From Marinomonas primoryensis (lineage in GTDB: Bacteria > Pseudomonadota > Gammaproteobacteria > Pseudomonadales > Marinomonadaceae): a stretch of DNA of 64,000 nucleotides. The DNA lies in the NCBI RefSeq assembly GCF_013372285.1, contig NZ_CP054301.1:248001-312000 (forward strand), read 5' to 3'. Position 1 is the first letter of the stretch. Every line of letters starts with the position of its first letter. A program made the translations under genes and the position numbers. The notes beneath the pieces are model-generated. The model saw only the letters and a program-made list of their open reading frames with translations. It was not told where the DNA came from and did no database searches. Below are positions 28,450 to 37,546 of the stretch, in pieces.

Positions 28450-28824
28450 ATGGATCTTTCAAACTTTATTATTTTGTATGTCGACAATGTTCAACGTAGC
28501 GTGGACTTTTATCGTCCATTATTCGATCGAGAGCCAGTGGAATCAATGGACGGTTTTGCCATGTTTGTCTCCGAAACCGGCAACAAATTTGCGCTGTGGG
28601 CGAAAAATGACGTGATCCCTAAAGTAGGCGATGTGAAAGCAGGTGCAATGGAGGTGGCGTTAACCGTGGATGGTATTAGTACGTTACAAGTTCATTACGC
28701 CAAATGGCGTGAATTAGGTGTGAAGATTATTCAAGAAACCACAGAGCTAGACTTTGGAACTACCTTTACAGTACTTGATCCAGACGGCCATCGATTGCGT
28801 GTTTTTTGTAATGAAAAAAGTTAA
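28450..28824 (+). CDS. VOC (glyoxalase-like) family protein
   Basis: 124 aa, one VOC module: FIILYVDNVQRSVDFYRPLFDREPVES at the N-terminus, FAMFVSETGNKFALW, and DFGTTFTVLDPDGHRLRVFCNE at the C-terminus. AGGAAAA precedes ATG 28450. It stands alone, with a strong terminator after it. It resembles small VOC proteins annotated as drug:protein binding or PhnB-like, but no function can be fixed. Confidence 0.88.
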   Translation: MDLSNFIILYVDNVQRSVDFYRPLFDREPVESMDGFAMFVSETGNKFALWAKNDVIPKVGDVKAGAMEVALTVDGISTLQVHYAKWRELGVKIIQETTELDFGTTFTVLDPDGHRLRVFCNEKS

Positions 28825-28839
28825 CAACTGACCCTCTGA

Positions 28840-28872
28840 AGAACTTATTAGGTGACTAATGAGTTCTTTTTG
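28840..28872 (+). terminator. Terminator after the VOC gene
   Basis: A 12-bp stem (AGAACTTATTAG / CTAATGAGTTCT, one G-T) with GTGA loop and T5. Confidence 0.8.
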
Positions 28873-29053
28873 ATCGAACTTAAAAGAAATATAAGTAATG
28901 GGTTGGTGAATATTGTTTCGTATTTAGAAATAGTGGGTTAACTAGATGTGCATTGATCAAGCCCAGTGGCAAGCCTAGACTGAGTAACATCAAATTGTGC
29001 CAAAGAAGCGATGAGTTTGGTGGCCAATTATGCTATTTCAGAGGTTTACCATT

Positions 29054-29845
29054 ATGTTACCGACTTATTTTATTTCCCACGGCGGCGGCCCTTGGCCTTA
29101 CATTCCAGACATGCGTGCGATGTTTGCTCATCTTGAAACTGCGCTCGCAGATATGCCAAATCAGCTTAAAGAAAAACCCAAAGCCGTTCTGATGATTTCT
29201 GGTCATTGGGAACGTAAAACCTTTGGCGTTCAATCCAATCCAACGCCGGGTATGGAATACGATTACTCCGGTTTTCCGGCACATACTTATGACGTTAAAT
29301 ACGCCGCACCAGGTTCCCCAGAAGTGGCTTCAAGAGTGGCTGCGTTGATAAAAAACGCTGGCTTTGCAGTGGAACTTGATGACAAAAAAGGCTTTGACCA
29401 TGGTGCGTTCACGCCGATGGAAGTCATGTACCCAAAAGCGGATGTCCCTTTGGTACAATTGTCGCTCAAATCTAATCTTGATCCAGAGGAGCATTTGGCA
29501 CTTGGTCGTGCACTGAAACTATTGCGTGAAGAAGGTGTATTGATCGTCGGTAGCGGCTTGAGTTATCACAATCTACGCATGATGGGGCCGCAAGCCAAAG
29601 TCCCGTCAACAGCGTTTGATACCTGGTTACAAAATGCCTTGATGCACACAACGCCAGAGCAAAGAACACAGTCATTAGTCGATTGGGAGCAGGCGCCTTA
29701 CGCGCGAATTTGTCATCCAAGAGAAGATCACTTAATACCACTCATGGTCGCTGTTGGTGCCGCAGAAAACGCACAAGCCACGTGTGTTTATCATGAAAAA
29801 GGCGTTTTCGGCGGAACGACCGCATCGAGCTTTCGGTTTGATTAA
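29054..29845 (+). CDS. DODA-type (LigB-like) extradiol ring-opening dioxygenase
   Basis: 263 aa of the class III extradiol/4,5-DOPA dioxygenase family (YgiD-like): TYFISHGGGPWPY with an active-site His, LMISGHWERKTFGVQ, GFDHGAFTPMEVMYPKADVPLVQLSLK with the metal ligands, VLIVGSGLSYHNL, and HPREDHLIPLMVAVGAA. ATG 29054 follows GAGG at 9 nt; the frame is open from 29030. The stop overlaps that of the small convergent gene. The natural substrate is unknown. Confidence 0.92.
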   Translation: MLPTYFISHGGGPWPYIPDMRAMFAHLETALADMPNQLKEKPKAVLMISGHWERKTFGVQSNPTPGMEYDYSGFPAHTYDVKYAAPGSPEVASRVAALIKNAGFAVELDDKKGFDHGAFTPMEVMYPKADVPLVQLSLKSNLDPEEHLALGRALKLLREEGVLIVGSGLSYHNLRMMGPQAKVPSTAFDTWLQNALMHTTPEQRTQSLVDWEQAPYARICHPREDHLIPLMVAVGAAENAQATCVYHEKGVFGGTTASSFRFD

Positions 29846-30159
29846 GCGCTCTTAGGATTTTTTGTCGTATATTTTTTGGTGGCTCTGGATCGAAAACCGG
29901 ATCTAGCGCCCACTTGTTTGATACGACCTTTCATTTCCAGCATCGCGATTTTTATCTTTTTGTTCGTGACGGCCAGCTTCTTTAATTGCTCTATCTCTTT
30001 TAATGCCTCAGCGAACTGCTTTTTAGTTAGCAATATTTCAACCACTTTCTGCATATCAGCAACGACTTCTGTGTGATCCGTCGCAAAGTTAGACACGCTG
30101 ATTTCAAACGCGTTTCTCGCATGTACTAGGTCATCATCGGGTTGCGTAAATGTTGTCAT
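29842..30159 (-). CDS. Small helical protein with basic tail (unknown function)
   Basis: 105 aa, not recognised. Mostly predicted helix (TEVVADMQKVVEILLTKKQFAEALKEIEQLKKLA) with a strongly basic C-terminus (GARSGFRSRATKKYTTKNPK) that could bind nucleic acid. AAGG precedes ATG 30159. Its stop overlaps the dioxygenase stop in a tail-to-tail arrangement. It lies 119 bp downstream of the PhyH gene and could share its transcript. Confidence 0.7.
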   Translation of the reverse strand: MTTFTQPDDDLVHARNAFEISVSNFATDHTEVVADMQKVVEILLTKKQFAEALKEIEQLKKLAVTNKKIKIAMLEMKGRIKQVGARSGFRSRATKKYTTKNPKSA

Positions 30160-30278
30160 GAGAACCTTAGGAAGAGTGAAGTGAGTATGCGCTGTATTTT
30201 ATTGGGAAATCACCGCGACTGCATTCTTATTCATTGTCTGAATAAAAATGTCGACGCAGGATCATTTGTCGGTAGTTA

Positions 30279-31169
30279 TCATTGGCGCCTAAAATCGAGT
30301 CGTAATACTTGTCGAGGAAGGTTGGAAATATTCGCTGAAAAAGTGTGAAGGCAGCGTGGATCAAACACAATGATATCACCAGCCACGCCAGTTAATGGGA
30401 CGACTTTTTGTTCGAAACTATTATGCGTACTGCCTTCCTCTATGAATCGTTGGATGCGTTTATCAGGGGGGCCTTCGTTAACCAGCGCTTGGAACCAAGG
30501 GTCTTCTTGAATTAGCGGTTCTAAAACCTGATCCATAGGCAATAGAGTTACGTCTTTAGGGTTTTCAAAAAGTCCGCTATTCACCGATTCAAAGGCGTTT
30601 ATTAACGCTTCGTTATTGGATGTGCCGAGTACTTTGGCGAGAGACGCTATACGGCGGTGCGATCCTGAAACGACGGTTGTGGCTCCCATGTCCGCGCTCA
30701 CATTATCGAGAAATACAAAGACAAATAAACTCCAAGGTTCGGCGTCTCCCACCACAGTGGGTTCATCATTATGCCAAGATTGATGGGGCACATTCCAAAC
30801 CGTCTCGGATCCTGGAAAACTCAATAAAGAATACCAAAGATCCAGAGGGCGCCATGCGTGAGCGCCAAATACATGATCGATAGCAGGCTGGATCGCATGT
30901 TCTATTTCGTCCAATTTACCCGATGCTTTGAGATCTCGCATAATCGAGCCCATACCGTTCAATCGTTTTGCGCGAGCGTTTCCGACAGGGTTGTTAGTAT
31001 CGGAAAACCAGGTGCTAGGTTCATCGACATTAATGCCAAATTTGCGGTTAATTTCATGCCAAAAATGGGTTCGTACATCGACAACCTTTTCAATATCGAT
31101 GACATTGGAGAGTTTAAGTACCCCTTTGTTTTGGAAGTCTTCAAGTTTAGATAATTCAGTCGTTGTCAT
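30279..31169 (-). CDS. Phytanoyl-CoA dioxygenase (PhyH) family protein
   Basis: 296 aa of the Fe(II)/2-oxoglutarate PhyH family. The HxD iron pair is in QSWHNDEPTVV (~residue 148), the distal His in DPRCLHTFSANIS and the 2-oxoglutarate Arg in PRQVLRLDFRR near the C-terminus. The N-terminal FQNKGVLKLSNVID is family-typical. Substrate not inferable; bacterial members hydroxylate amino acids, ectoine, phosphonates and others. Promoter region contains a three-copy octamer repeat (31342-31365). Confidence 0.85.
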   Translation of the reverse strand: MTTTELSKLEDFQNKGVLKLSNVIDIEKVVDVRTHFWHEINRKFGINVDEPSTWFSDTNNPVGNARAKRLNGMGSIMRDLKASGKLDEIEHAIQPAIDHVFGAHAWRPLDLWYSLLSFPGSETVWNVPHQSWHNDEPTVVGDAEPWSLFVFVFLDNVSADMGATTVVSGSHRRIASLAKVLGTSNNEALINAFESVNSGLFENPKDVTLLPMDQVLEPLIQEDPWFQALVNEGPPDKRIQRFIEEGSTHNSFEQKVVPLTGVAGDIIVFDPRCLHTFSANISNLPRQVLRLDFRRQ

Positions 31170-31438
31170 CGAATTGGTTTCCCGTTCAGCGTTAGCGTCT
31201 CAGTGCATTTTTTGCCTATGGCGAATAATACCATTGAGCTCACTTGAAAGAAGCACCTGTGCACTATGGCAAAAGCTAATTTTATTCTGAAACGGATGAC
31301 ATGAATTTGACCTACTTTGTAGATCAGCAATGTCGAATACCATTCGGGCATTCGGGCATTCGGGCAATGGGTAAATTTAAAGCGTCAGTCGAGCAAACTG
31401 AGGTATTTAATAAGTGACGCTTTGACATATTGAAAATA
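31170..31438. other. Intergenic region between PhyH and GST genes, with octamer repeat
   Basis: No coding region that I can support. It holds the PhyH promoter side and three exact copies of ATTCGGGC at 31342-31365. The right end is the GST terminator. Confidence 0.5.
31342..31365. repeat. Tandem octamer ATTCGGGC x3
   Basis: Three exact head-to-tail copies ~175 bp upstream of the PhyH start codon. Confidence 0.85.
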
Positions 31439-31468
31439 CGAAAGCCCTATTAGGGGCTTTCGTTTTTT
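31439..31468 (-). terminator. Terminator after the GST gene (hairpin)
   Basis: CGAAAGCCC / GGGCTTTCG stem. The T6 run lies on the plus side and none follows on the GST strand, so the hairpin may also act as an end for plus-strand read-through. It is the only stem between GST and PhyH. Confidence 0.6.
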
Positions 31469-31497
31469 ATGTTGGAGAGACTAAATGTTGCGAGAAC

Positions 31498-32151
31498 CTA
31501 AACGGCTTCGCCTATTTCACCTGCGGCGTAGACGTCGGTTTCGGCGATGGCATCGTCAAGCCATTCTTGCATCGCTGGGTGCATGAGCATGGTAGTTTGG
31601 TAGTCACTTGCCGCTGCCGACAACGCGATGCCATACGTTTTAAAACGAAACATAACAGGCGCGAAAAAGGCATCGGCTAAGCTGAATTTGCCGAACAAAT
31701 AGTCGCCGTTTTGTGCGTTTTCGGCGCGTAATTTTGACCAAAGCGCATCCAGCGTGGCGACTTCTTTTTTGGCTTGATCGCTCAGTTCGACATGACGTCG
31801 TGCTCGGCAGTTCATTGGCATCTCAGTGCGAATACCAAACAGTCCAGAATGCATGTCCGCAACAACAGAGCGTGCCACGGCTCGTTTGCTCTTGTCTACT
31901 GGCCAGCCCTTTCCGTCTAAATAGGTTTCATTAATGTATTCGCAAATGGCAAGAGAATCCCACACGCTCAAATCGCCATCTACCAAAACCGGCACTTTAC
32001 CCACAGGAGAGTGTTTAGCAAGTTCTGTATAGAATTCGTCGCTAAACAAACTGAGCTTTATTTCTTCAAATGGAACATCGAAGGCTTTTAATGCCAACCA
32101 GCCTCGTAAAGACCAAGAGGAATAATTTTTGTTGCCGATAATGAGTTTCAT
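31498..32151 (-). CDS. Glutathione S-transferase
   Basis: 217 aa. N-terminal thioredoxin-like domain (LIIGNKNYSSWSLRGWLALKAF, with the catalytic Ser position in NYSSWS; VPVLVDGDLSVWDSLAICEYI containing the cis-Pro and the glutathione Ser) and an all-helical C-terminal domain (FGKFSLADAFFAPVMFRF). It is divergent from a LysR gene 105 bp away, which probably controls it. Conjugation substrate unknown. Confidence 0.93.
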   Translation of the reverse strand: MKLIIGNKNYSSWSLRGWLALKAFDVPFEEIKLSLFSDEFYTELAKHSPVGKVPVLVDGDLSVWDSLAICEYINETYLDGKGWPVDKSKRAVARSVVADMHSGLFGIRTEMPMNCRARRHVELSDQAKKEVATLDALWSKLRAENAQNGDYLFGKFSLADAFFAPVMFRFKTYGIALSAAASDYQTTMLMHPAMQEWLDDAIAETDVYAAGEIGEAV

Positions 32152-32256
32152 GTGTTGCGCTCCTTTTTGTGGAACTCATTATTACTGCTTGTTTTTGTGA
32201 AGACTAACGAATAGTTTTGATGCCTCCCATTCTAAATAGTGATAAATGGTTTCGTC

Positions 32257-33114
32257 ATGGATATTGATGCACTTCGTAGTTTCATTGCGTTTGTCGACAC
32301 GGGTAGTTTTACGCGTGCAGCCAAGCAAACTTTTCGCACACAAAGCGCCATCAGCATGCAAATGAAACGGCTCGAAGAAGACACGGGTCACAGCTTGTTT
32401 GTGAAGGAAGGGCGAAATCTCGCGCTGACGGAACAAGGTCAGCAATTGGTGAGTTATGCCAGACGACTGGTGTCATTACACGATGAAGCGCTTGGGCATT
32501 TTTCGGCGCATTTACAGCATCCACCTTTAACCATTGGCTGCCCAGACGACTACGCCGAATCGATTTTACCATCCATGGTGGATTTCATTCGACGGGAGCT
32601 TCCTCAACAAAGCCTGCGCATTGTTTGTGATTGCAGCACACAATTGCGTTTGATGTTGGATCAAGGAAAGATAGATATCGCCATTTTGACTCGTTCACCA
32701 GATGCTGAAGAAGGGTATTTGCTTAAGCACGATATAGGCGTTTGGGTAAAAGGCGACGATGCAACCTACGCAGAAATAGAAAACCAAACGCCGCTCTCTT
32801 TGCTCTTGTACGAACCGGATTGCAAGTTCCACAGCACGGCCATTGATGGTTTGGAAAAACAAGGTCGAGAATATCGGTTGGTGTGCAGCAGTTCCAGCGC
32901 GACGGCAATAAAAAGTTTATTACGACGTGGTCAAGGTATCAGTGCGATGGCGGTTTCCAGTGTTTCCTATGGATTGGACATTATTGAAAATTCGAACCTG
33001 CCGGCCTTACCATCTGTCGATATTGTACTCGCGGTGGCACCTGTTCCTCATCCTGTATTTGGATCGCATTTGGCGGCCAAATTGAGCCAACGTTTTTTTC
33101 AGGAAAAACATTAG
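32257..33114 (+). CDS. LysR-family transcriptional regulator
   Basis: 285 aa starting at ATG 32257 (the frame is open from a GTG at 32239). HTH: DIDALRSFIAFVDTGSFTRAAKQTFRTQSAISMQMKRLE, then LFVKEGRNLALTEQG; effector domain begins LTIGCPDDYAESILP. Divergent from the GST gene, its likely target. Confidence 0.9.
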   Translation: MDIDALRSFIAFVDTGSFTRAAKQTFRTQSAISMQMKRLEEDTGHSLFVKEGRNLALTEQGQQLVSYARRLVSLHDEALGHFSAHLQHPPLTIGCPDDYAESILPSMVDFIRRELPQQSLRIVCDCSTQLRLMLDQGKIDIAILTRSPDAEEGYLLKHDIGVWVKGDDATYAEIENQTPLSLLLYEPDCKFHSTAIDGLEKQGREYRLVCSSSSATAIKSLLRRGQGISAMAVSSVSYGLDIIENSNLPALPSVDIVLAVAPVPHPVFGSHLAAKLSQRFFQEKH

Positions 33115-33236
33115 GTGCTGGTTGGCTAGCGTCACTCGGCTTTTTTTGTTGCTACTTGTTGTGTTTAGCTTAACAGGTGATCTTCCCGCTTTTGCCTTAT
33201 ATATTGATGGAGACTTTTTAATTCATACTTGAATGG

Positions 33237-34145
33237 CTAATCAAACTTGAGTGTTTGATAAAGCGCTTCCCAGATACTAGTGGAAGCGCGACTGCGATAG
33301 TTGCGCCCTAAACAGACTAGATTGATTGGGTCTGTACTAGGGTGTTTCCAGTCGGTCAGTATAGGAATAAGTGCTTTTTGCTCAATGTCTTTGCGGATGA
33401 GCAATGGGTCAATCATGACGATTCCTAGCCCTAAGCGAGCCATTTCAACAAGCGCTCTGCTATCATCTGTTGTAATGTTACTCTGTATTTGAATGCTTTC
33501 TATTCGGCCATCACCATTATCGAAAGGCCAATTTTTTAACTCTATGTTGCTGTTTTTAAAGACTAAACATTGATGGTCGCTTAATTCATTTGGGTGTGTC
33601 GGAGTGCCGTATATTTCAAGGTACTCTGGACTTGCGTACCAGCCCCAGCGTTTCTCGCCTATTTTTCTTGCTACTAGGGATGAATTTGGCAAGTGCCCAA
33701 TTCGGATGGCAATGTCTACTTGTTCTTCAATCAGGTCTATATATTTGTCGCTTAAACTCAGTTCTAGTGAAATATTAGGATATTGCTCTCGTAGTTGGCT
33801 AAATAAAGGTAACAAATAATGTTGACCAATGAGCGAAGAGCAGCTGATTTTTACCTTTCCCGATGGTGTGAAATCTAGATCTTCCATGACTCGTTGTGAG
33901 TCTTCTATTAGAGCTTTAAGTGGCTGACTGGCATCTAATAAGGATACCCCCGCTTCTGTTAGGCTTAATTTACGTGAGCTTCGTTGAATGAGTCTTTGCC
34001 CTAAGTGAGCTTCGAGTTGCTGGATTTTTTTACTCACCGACGAACGTGGTAGATTGCATTGTATAGCGGCGGCTTGAAAGCTTCCTAAGCGGATCACTTC
34101 CTGAAACAAATACAGATGAGAAAGGTGGTTCAGTAAGGCTTTCAT
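33237..34145 (-). CDS. LysR-family transcriptional regulator
   Basis: 302 aa, of the AaeR/CrgA-like subgroup: LSHLYLFQEVIRLGSFQAAAIQCNLPRSSVSKKIQQLEAHLGQRLIQRSSRKLSLTEAG, then GKVKISCSSLIGQHYLLPLF. It is divergent from an SDR gene. The 176-bp gap between them holds a 31-bp interrupted palindrome, which fits a LysR-controlled enzyme. Confidence 0.92.
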   Translation of the reverse strand: MKALLNHLSHLYLFQEVIRLGSFQAAAIQCNLPRSSVSKKIQQLEAHLGQRLIQRSSRKLSLTEAGVSLLDASQPLKALIEDSQRVMEDLDFTPSGKVKISCSSLIGQHYLLPLFSQLREQYPNISLELSLSDKYIDLIEEQVDIAIRIGHLPNSSLVARKIGEKRWGWYASPEYLEIYGTPTHPNELSDHQCLVFKNSNIELKNWPFDNGDGRIESIQIQSNITTDDSRALVEMARLGLGIVMIDPLLIRKDIEQKALIPILTDWKHPSTDPINLVCLGRNYRSRASTSIWEALYQTLKFD

Positions 34146-34217
34146 AGGTGTATTTTCTTATAGTAAATAGGCAAGCGAAAGAAACAGAATAAGGGATGTA
34201 TCTGAATATTGAAAGTT

Positions 34218-34248
34218 CCAATAGGGAAACTTAATGTTTCTTTATTGG
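34218..34248. promoter_or_regulatory. Candidate LysR operator: interrupted palindrome
   Basis: CCAATA and TATTGG are the outer arms, GAAAC and GTTTC the inner arms, around TTAAT; only the GG/TT pair breaks symmetry. It lies mid-way between the divergent LysR (34145) and SDR (34322) genes. Confidence 0.5.
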
Positions 34249-34321
34249 TATCTAATTAGAAACTGTAAAAAGCCATAACATGTGTGTTTGTTCTCTCACA
34301 TAGTTAGGGTAAATAAATAAC

Positions 34322-35050
34322 ATGAACCAAAAAACATTTCTTATTACAGGTGCGACATCGGGTATCGGTTTTACATTAGCTAAGCATTGTATCGATTTGG
34401 GGCATAACGTGATTATTACTGGTCGAGACCAATCTAAGTTGGATCGAGTGTCAGTGGCGCTTGGTGTGACTGGGTATCTTGTAGACAACGCGGATATGGG
34501 ACAAATTCGCTGGTTAGGTGAAACCTTAAAAAGCGAAGGCAAAGTAATTGATGGTGTTGTATTAAATGCTGGTATTTTTTACCCCGATGTCTTTTCTGAA
34601 ACGACGCCAGACGCATTTGATACAACCATGACAATTAATACTAAAGGACCTTTTTTCACCTTACAGGCGCTTCTACCTAGTCTCGCGAAACCGGCTAGTG
34701 TGGTGTTTATTTCCAGTATTGCGGTGACAAAAAGCTTTGAAGGTTGTGCCACGTACGCTGCCAGTAAAGCGGCATTTGAGGCAATAGTTCGTGTGGCGAA
34801 TATGGAATTGGCGAACACAGAAGTGCGAATTAATATCGTACGTCCAGGTGTGACGGCGACAGAAATTCAATCTAAAGCCGGCATGACGAAAGAGCAGGAA
34901 GACTCTTTGTTTGAAAGCCTTCGGGCAACGCCATTAGGTCGCGGGTTAAACTCGGCTGACCATGTCGGTGCTATTATGTACCTATTGGGTGATGATTCTA
35001 TCGCTCTGCGAAATGCAGTGATAGAAGTGGAAGGTGGTTACCTTCTTTAA
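34322..35050 (+). CDS. Short-chain dehydrogenase/reductase
   Basis: 242 aa, classical SDR: cofactor motif TGATSGIGF at the N-terminus, LNAG (NNAG position), catalytic Ser in VFISSIA and the YAASK catalytic Tyr/Lys, with INIVRPGVTATEIQSK after it. NAD or NADP use and substrate are unclear; Arg at the end of beta-2 (ITGRD) favours NADPH. Regulated most likely by the divergent LysR gene. A good terminator follows. Confidence 0.92.
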   Translation: MNQKTFLITGATSGIGFTLAKHCIDLGHNVIITGRDQSKLDRVSVALGVTGYLVDNADMGQIRWLGETLKSEGKVIDGVVLNAGIFYPDVFSETTPDAFDTTMTINTKGPFFTLQALLPSLAKPASVVFISSIAVTKSFEGCATYAASKAAFEAIVRVANMELANTEVRINIVRPGVTATEIQSKAGMTKEQEDSLFESLRATPLGRGLNSADHVGAIMYLLGDDSIALRNAVIEVEGGYLL

Positions 35051-35060
35051 ACAAACAAAT

Positions 35061-35096
35061 AAAAAACGAAAGTCGTTTCTGGCTTTCGTTTTTTTT
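35061..35096 (+). terminator. Terminator after the SDR gene
   Basis: AACGAAAG / CTTTCGTT stem with T10. Confidence 0.85.
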
Positions 35097-35460
35097 TCTT
35101 ATTAAGTTACGACGCTTTTAAATATAGATTTTCAGCGACATCATTAAGTTGATGGTCTCGTGGATGGAAGCTGCCTGATGTGGTCTTTAATTGGGACGTG
35201 TTTTACAAAAAATGCGCTAATCACAGTGTAGTGATGTGCTTAACGTAAACTTTAAAGAATTTAATTTTGGTTGCTGAGATAAAGTTCGGATTGGCTAAAG
35301 CACTCGTAAGTGTTTCATTAGAAAAGACTTAGTGCGAAGTATTTGACCCAAATTAATAAAGGTTTTAATTTTTCACAGAAATTTTCTGATTTATGACAGT
35401 GTAACCTTTAAAAGTTAGCTATGTTTAGTAGTCAAAACGCAGTTTAAGGAGAGAGCTAGC
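35097..35460. other. AT-rich leader region, no gene seen
   Basis: 364 bp without a supported reading frame between the SDR terminator and the 60-aa gene. It must hold the promoter of that gene. I see no clear operator. Confidence 0.5.
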
Positions 35461-35643
35461 ATGAAAAAACAGGACGAAGGCATGACACATTTGGTCAATT
35501 TACTCGAAGATTTAGAGAAAATCTCACTTCAAGATATATCTCAAATTCCACTTTCTCAGCAGCACATACTGGCTGAAAAAATCGAAAGTTTGCAGGACGA
35601 ATTGAAAGTACTGGTAAATAAAGAAAAATCCTCAACTCATTAA
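35461..35643 (+). CDS. Small acidic helical protein (60 aa, unknown function)
   Basis: 60 aa, not recognised. A strong AAGGAGAG site lies 8 nt before ATG 35461, which argues that it is truly translated. Composition is helical with leucines at heptad-like spacing (HLVNLLEDLEKISL... HILAEKIESLQDELKVLVNK), so a short coiled coil is likely. It stands alone between a long AT-rich leader and a terminator. Confidence 0.6.
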   Translation: MKKQDEGMTHLVNLLEDLEKISLQDISQIPLSQQHILAEKIESLQDELKVLVNKEKSSTH

Positions 35644-35666
35644 GCTAGACTTTCCATATTTTGCTT

Positions 35667-35691
35667 AAAAAAAGACCGGCCTAAGCCGGTC
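35667..35691 (-). terminator. Terminator after the glycerol-type ABC operon
   Basis: GACCGGC / GCCGGTC stem, with TTTTTTT on the minus strand. It lies ~30 bp past the last gene of the operon. Confidence 0.85.
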
Positions 35692-35717
35692 AAACGTTCA
35701 GAGAGTGTAAGGTGATA

Positions 35718-37442
35718 TTATTCCCAAGAGCGAATTAAATCGTCATAGGAAACAGTAACGCCTTGTGGTTTTTCATTCGCCAATTTCGGTTTTGGCGAAC
35801 CTGGTTGAGCCAACCAGTAAGCTTCGTCACGTGGCGTATTCATTTTTGGTCCACATAGAGGCTGTACGTTAGCACGCTCTAAACGTTCCATTACTTTGTC
35901 TTGTGCCGCTGCTAGACCGTTCAAGGCTTCTTGAGGTGTCGCTTCGCCACTGGCTGCTTGAGAAATGTACTGCCACCAAAGCTGAGCTAGCTTAGGATAA
36001 TCAGGTACGTTAATTCCAGTTGGAGACCACTGTTTACGAGCTGGTCCTTTGTAGAACTCTACTAAGCCACCCAATTTAGGTGCTGCAGCCGCCATTTCAG
36101 GTGAGTTGATATCCGACTCACGAATAGGCGTTAGACCTACTAAGGTTTTCTTCAAAGAGACTGTTTTAGATGTTGTGAACTGAGCGTACATCCATGCCGC
36201 TAGACGACGATCGTCTGGCGTTGAGTTCATGAAGGTCCAAGCGCCAACGTCTTGATAGCCTTTTTTCATGCCTTCTTCCCAATATGGCCCAACAGGAGAT
36301 GGTGCCATGCGCCATTTCGGAGTGCCATCTTCGTTTACAACAGGAAGACCTTTAGTCGTCATGTCAGCCGTAAACGCGGTGTACCAGAAGATTTGCTGAG
36401 CGATGCCACCTTGAGCTGGTACAGGACCAGATTCAGAGAATGTCATGCCTTGCGCTTCTGGTGGCGCGTACTTACGCAACCAGTCTACGTACTTTGTCGT
36501 TGCATAAACGGCCGCTGGGCCATTGGTAGCACCGCCACGAGAGACGCTTGAACCAACAGGTGAACACGCATCTTTGATACGAATACCCCATTCATCCACA
36601 GGCAAACCATTTGGTGTACCCTTATCACCCGCACCCGCCATAGAGAACCAAGCATCGGTGAAACGCCAGCCAAGAGACGGATCTTTTTTACCGTAATCCA
36701 TGTGTCCATAAATGCGTTCGCCATCGATGGTTTTCACTTTATCAGTGAAGAATTCAGCGATGTCTTCGTAAGCAGACCAGTTTACTGGTACGCCAAGTTC
36801 GTAGCCGTAAATAGATTTGAATTTCGCTTTTAGGTCAGGGCGAGCAAACCAGTCAGCACGGAACCAATAAAGGTTAGCAAACTGCTGTGTTGGCAATTGG
36901 TAAAGTTTACCATCTGGGCCTGTCGTGAAATCTAAACCGATAAAGTCGGCAAGATCCAGTGTTGGCAACGTGTAATCTTTACCATCACCCATCATCATGT
37001 CAGAGATAGGAACGACTTTACCGTAACGGAAATGCGTACCGATCAAATCAGAGTCGTTTACGTAAGCATCATAGATATTACGACCAGACTGCATTTGCGT
37101 TTGCAGTTTTTCGACGACGTCACCTTCTTGAATAAGGTCATGGTTGACCTTAATGCCAGTGATTTCTTCGAAAGCTTTGGCTAATACTTGAGACTCGTAT
37201 TGGTGCGTTGTTAGGGTTTCTGACGCAACATTGATTTCCATACCGCGGAATTTTTTCGCGGCGTCGGTAAACCAGTGCATTTCGTCAAGCTGTTGTTTTT
37301 TATTCAACGTGGAAACAGTAAATTCGTTATCTACCCATTTTTCTGCTGCGTCAGAGTATGCATCGGCCCAAATATTGGCAGAGTGCAACATAACAGCAAA
37401 GGGTAAGGCGGCTAGTGCAATTTTCTTCTTATTGTAGCGCAT
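35718..37442 (-). CDS. glpV: Glycerol-type ABC transporter substrate-binding protein (GlpV-like)
   Basis: 574 aa, long for a binding protein, with a signal peptide (ALAALPFAVMLHSANIWADA) and the MalE-type fold (VASETLTTHQYESQVLAKAFEEITGIKVNHDLIQEGDVVEKLQTQMQSGRNIYDAYV). The gene order ATPase-ATPase-permease-permease-small membrane protein-binding protein matches the rhizobial glpSTPQUV glycerol importer as I know it, and this is the last gene as in that system. Some relatives are labelled sorbitol/mannitol or alpha-glucoside binding proteins, so the glycerol ligand rests on context. Confidence 0.85.
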   Translation of the reverse strand: MRYNKKKIALAALPFAVMLHSANIWADAYSDAAEKWVDNEFTVSTLNKKQQLDEMHWFTDAAKKFRGMEINVASETLTTHQYESQVLAKAFEEITGIKVNHDLIQEGDVVEKLQTQMQSGRNIYDAYVNDSDLIGTHFRYGKVVPISDMMMGDGKDYTLPTLDLADFIGLDFTTGPDGKLYQLPTQQFANLYWFRADWFARPDLKAKFKSIYGYELGVPVNWSAYEDIAEFFTDKVKTIDGERIYGHMDYGKKDPSLGWRFTDAWFSMAGAGDKGTPNGLPVDEWGIRIKDACSPVGSSVSRGGATNGPAAVYATTKYVDWLRKYAPPEAQGMTFSESGPVPAQGGIAQQIFWYTAFTADMTTKGLPVVNEDGTPKWRMAPSPVGPYWEEGMKKGYQDVGAWTFMNSTPDDRRLAAWMYAQFTTSKTVSLKKTLVGLTPIRESDINSPEMAAAAPKLGGLVEFYKGPARKQWSPTGINVPDYPKLAQLWWQYISQAASGEATPQEALNGLAAAQDKVMERLERANVQPLCGPKMNTPRDEAYWLAQPGSPKPKLANEKPQGVTVSYDDLIRSWE

Positions 37443-37546
37443 GTTTTACCTCAACAAAGTTTAGTTTTTTTATTGGCTTCCGTGCCAGATAATCCATCGT
37501 TCCTATTGATTAGGGACGCTGATGAGAGAAAGTACGAATACTTTCT

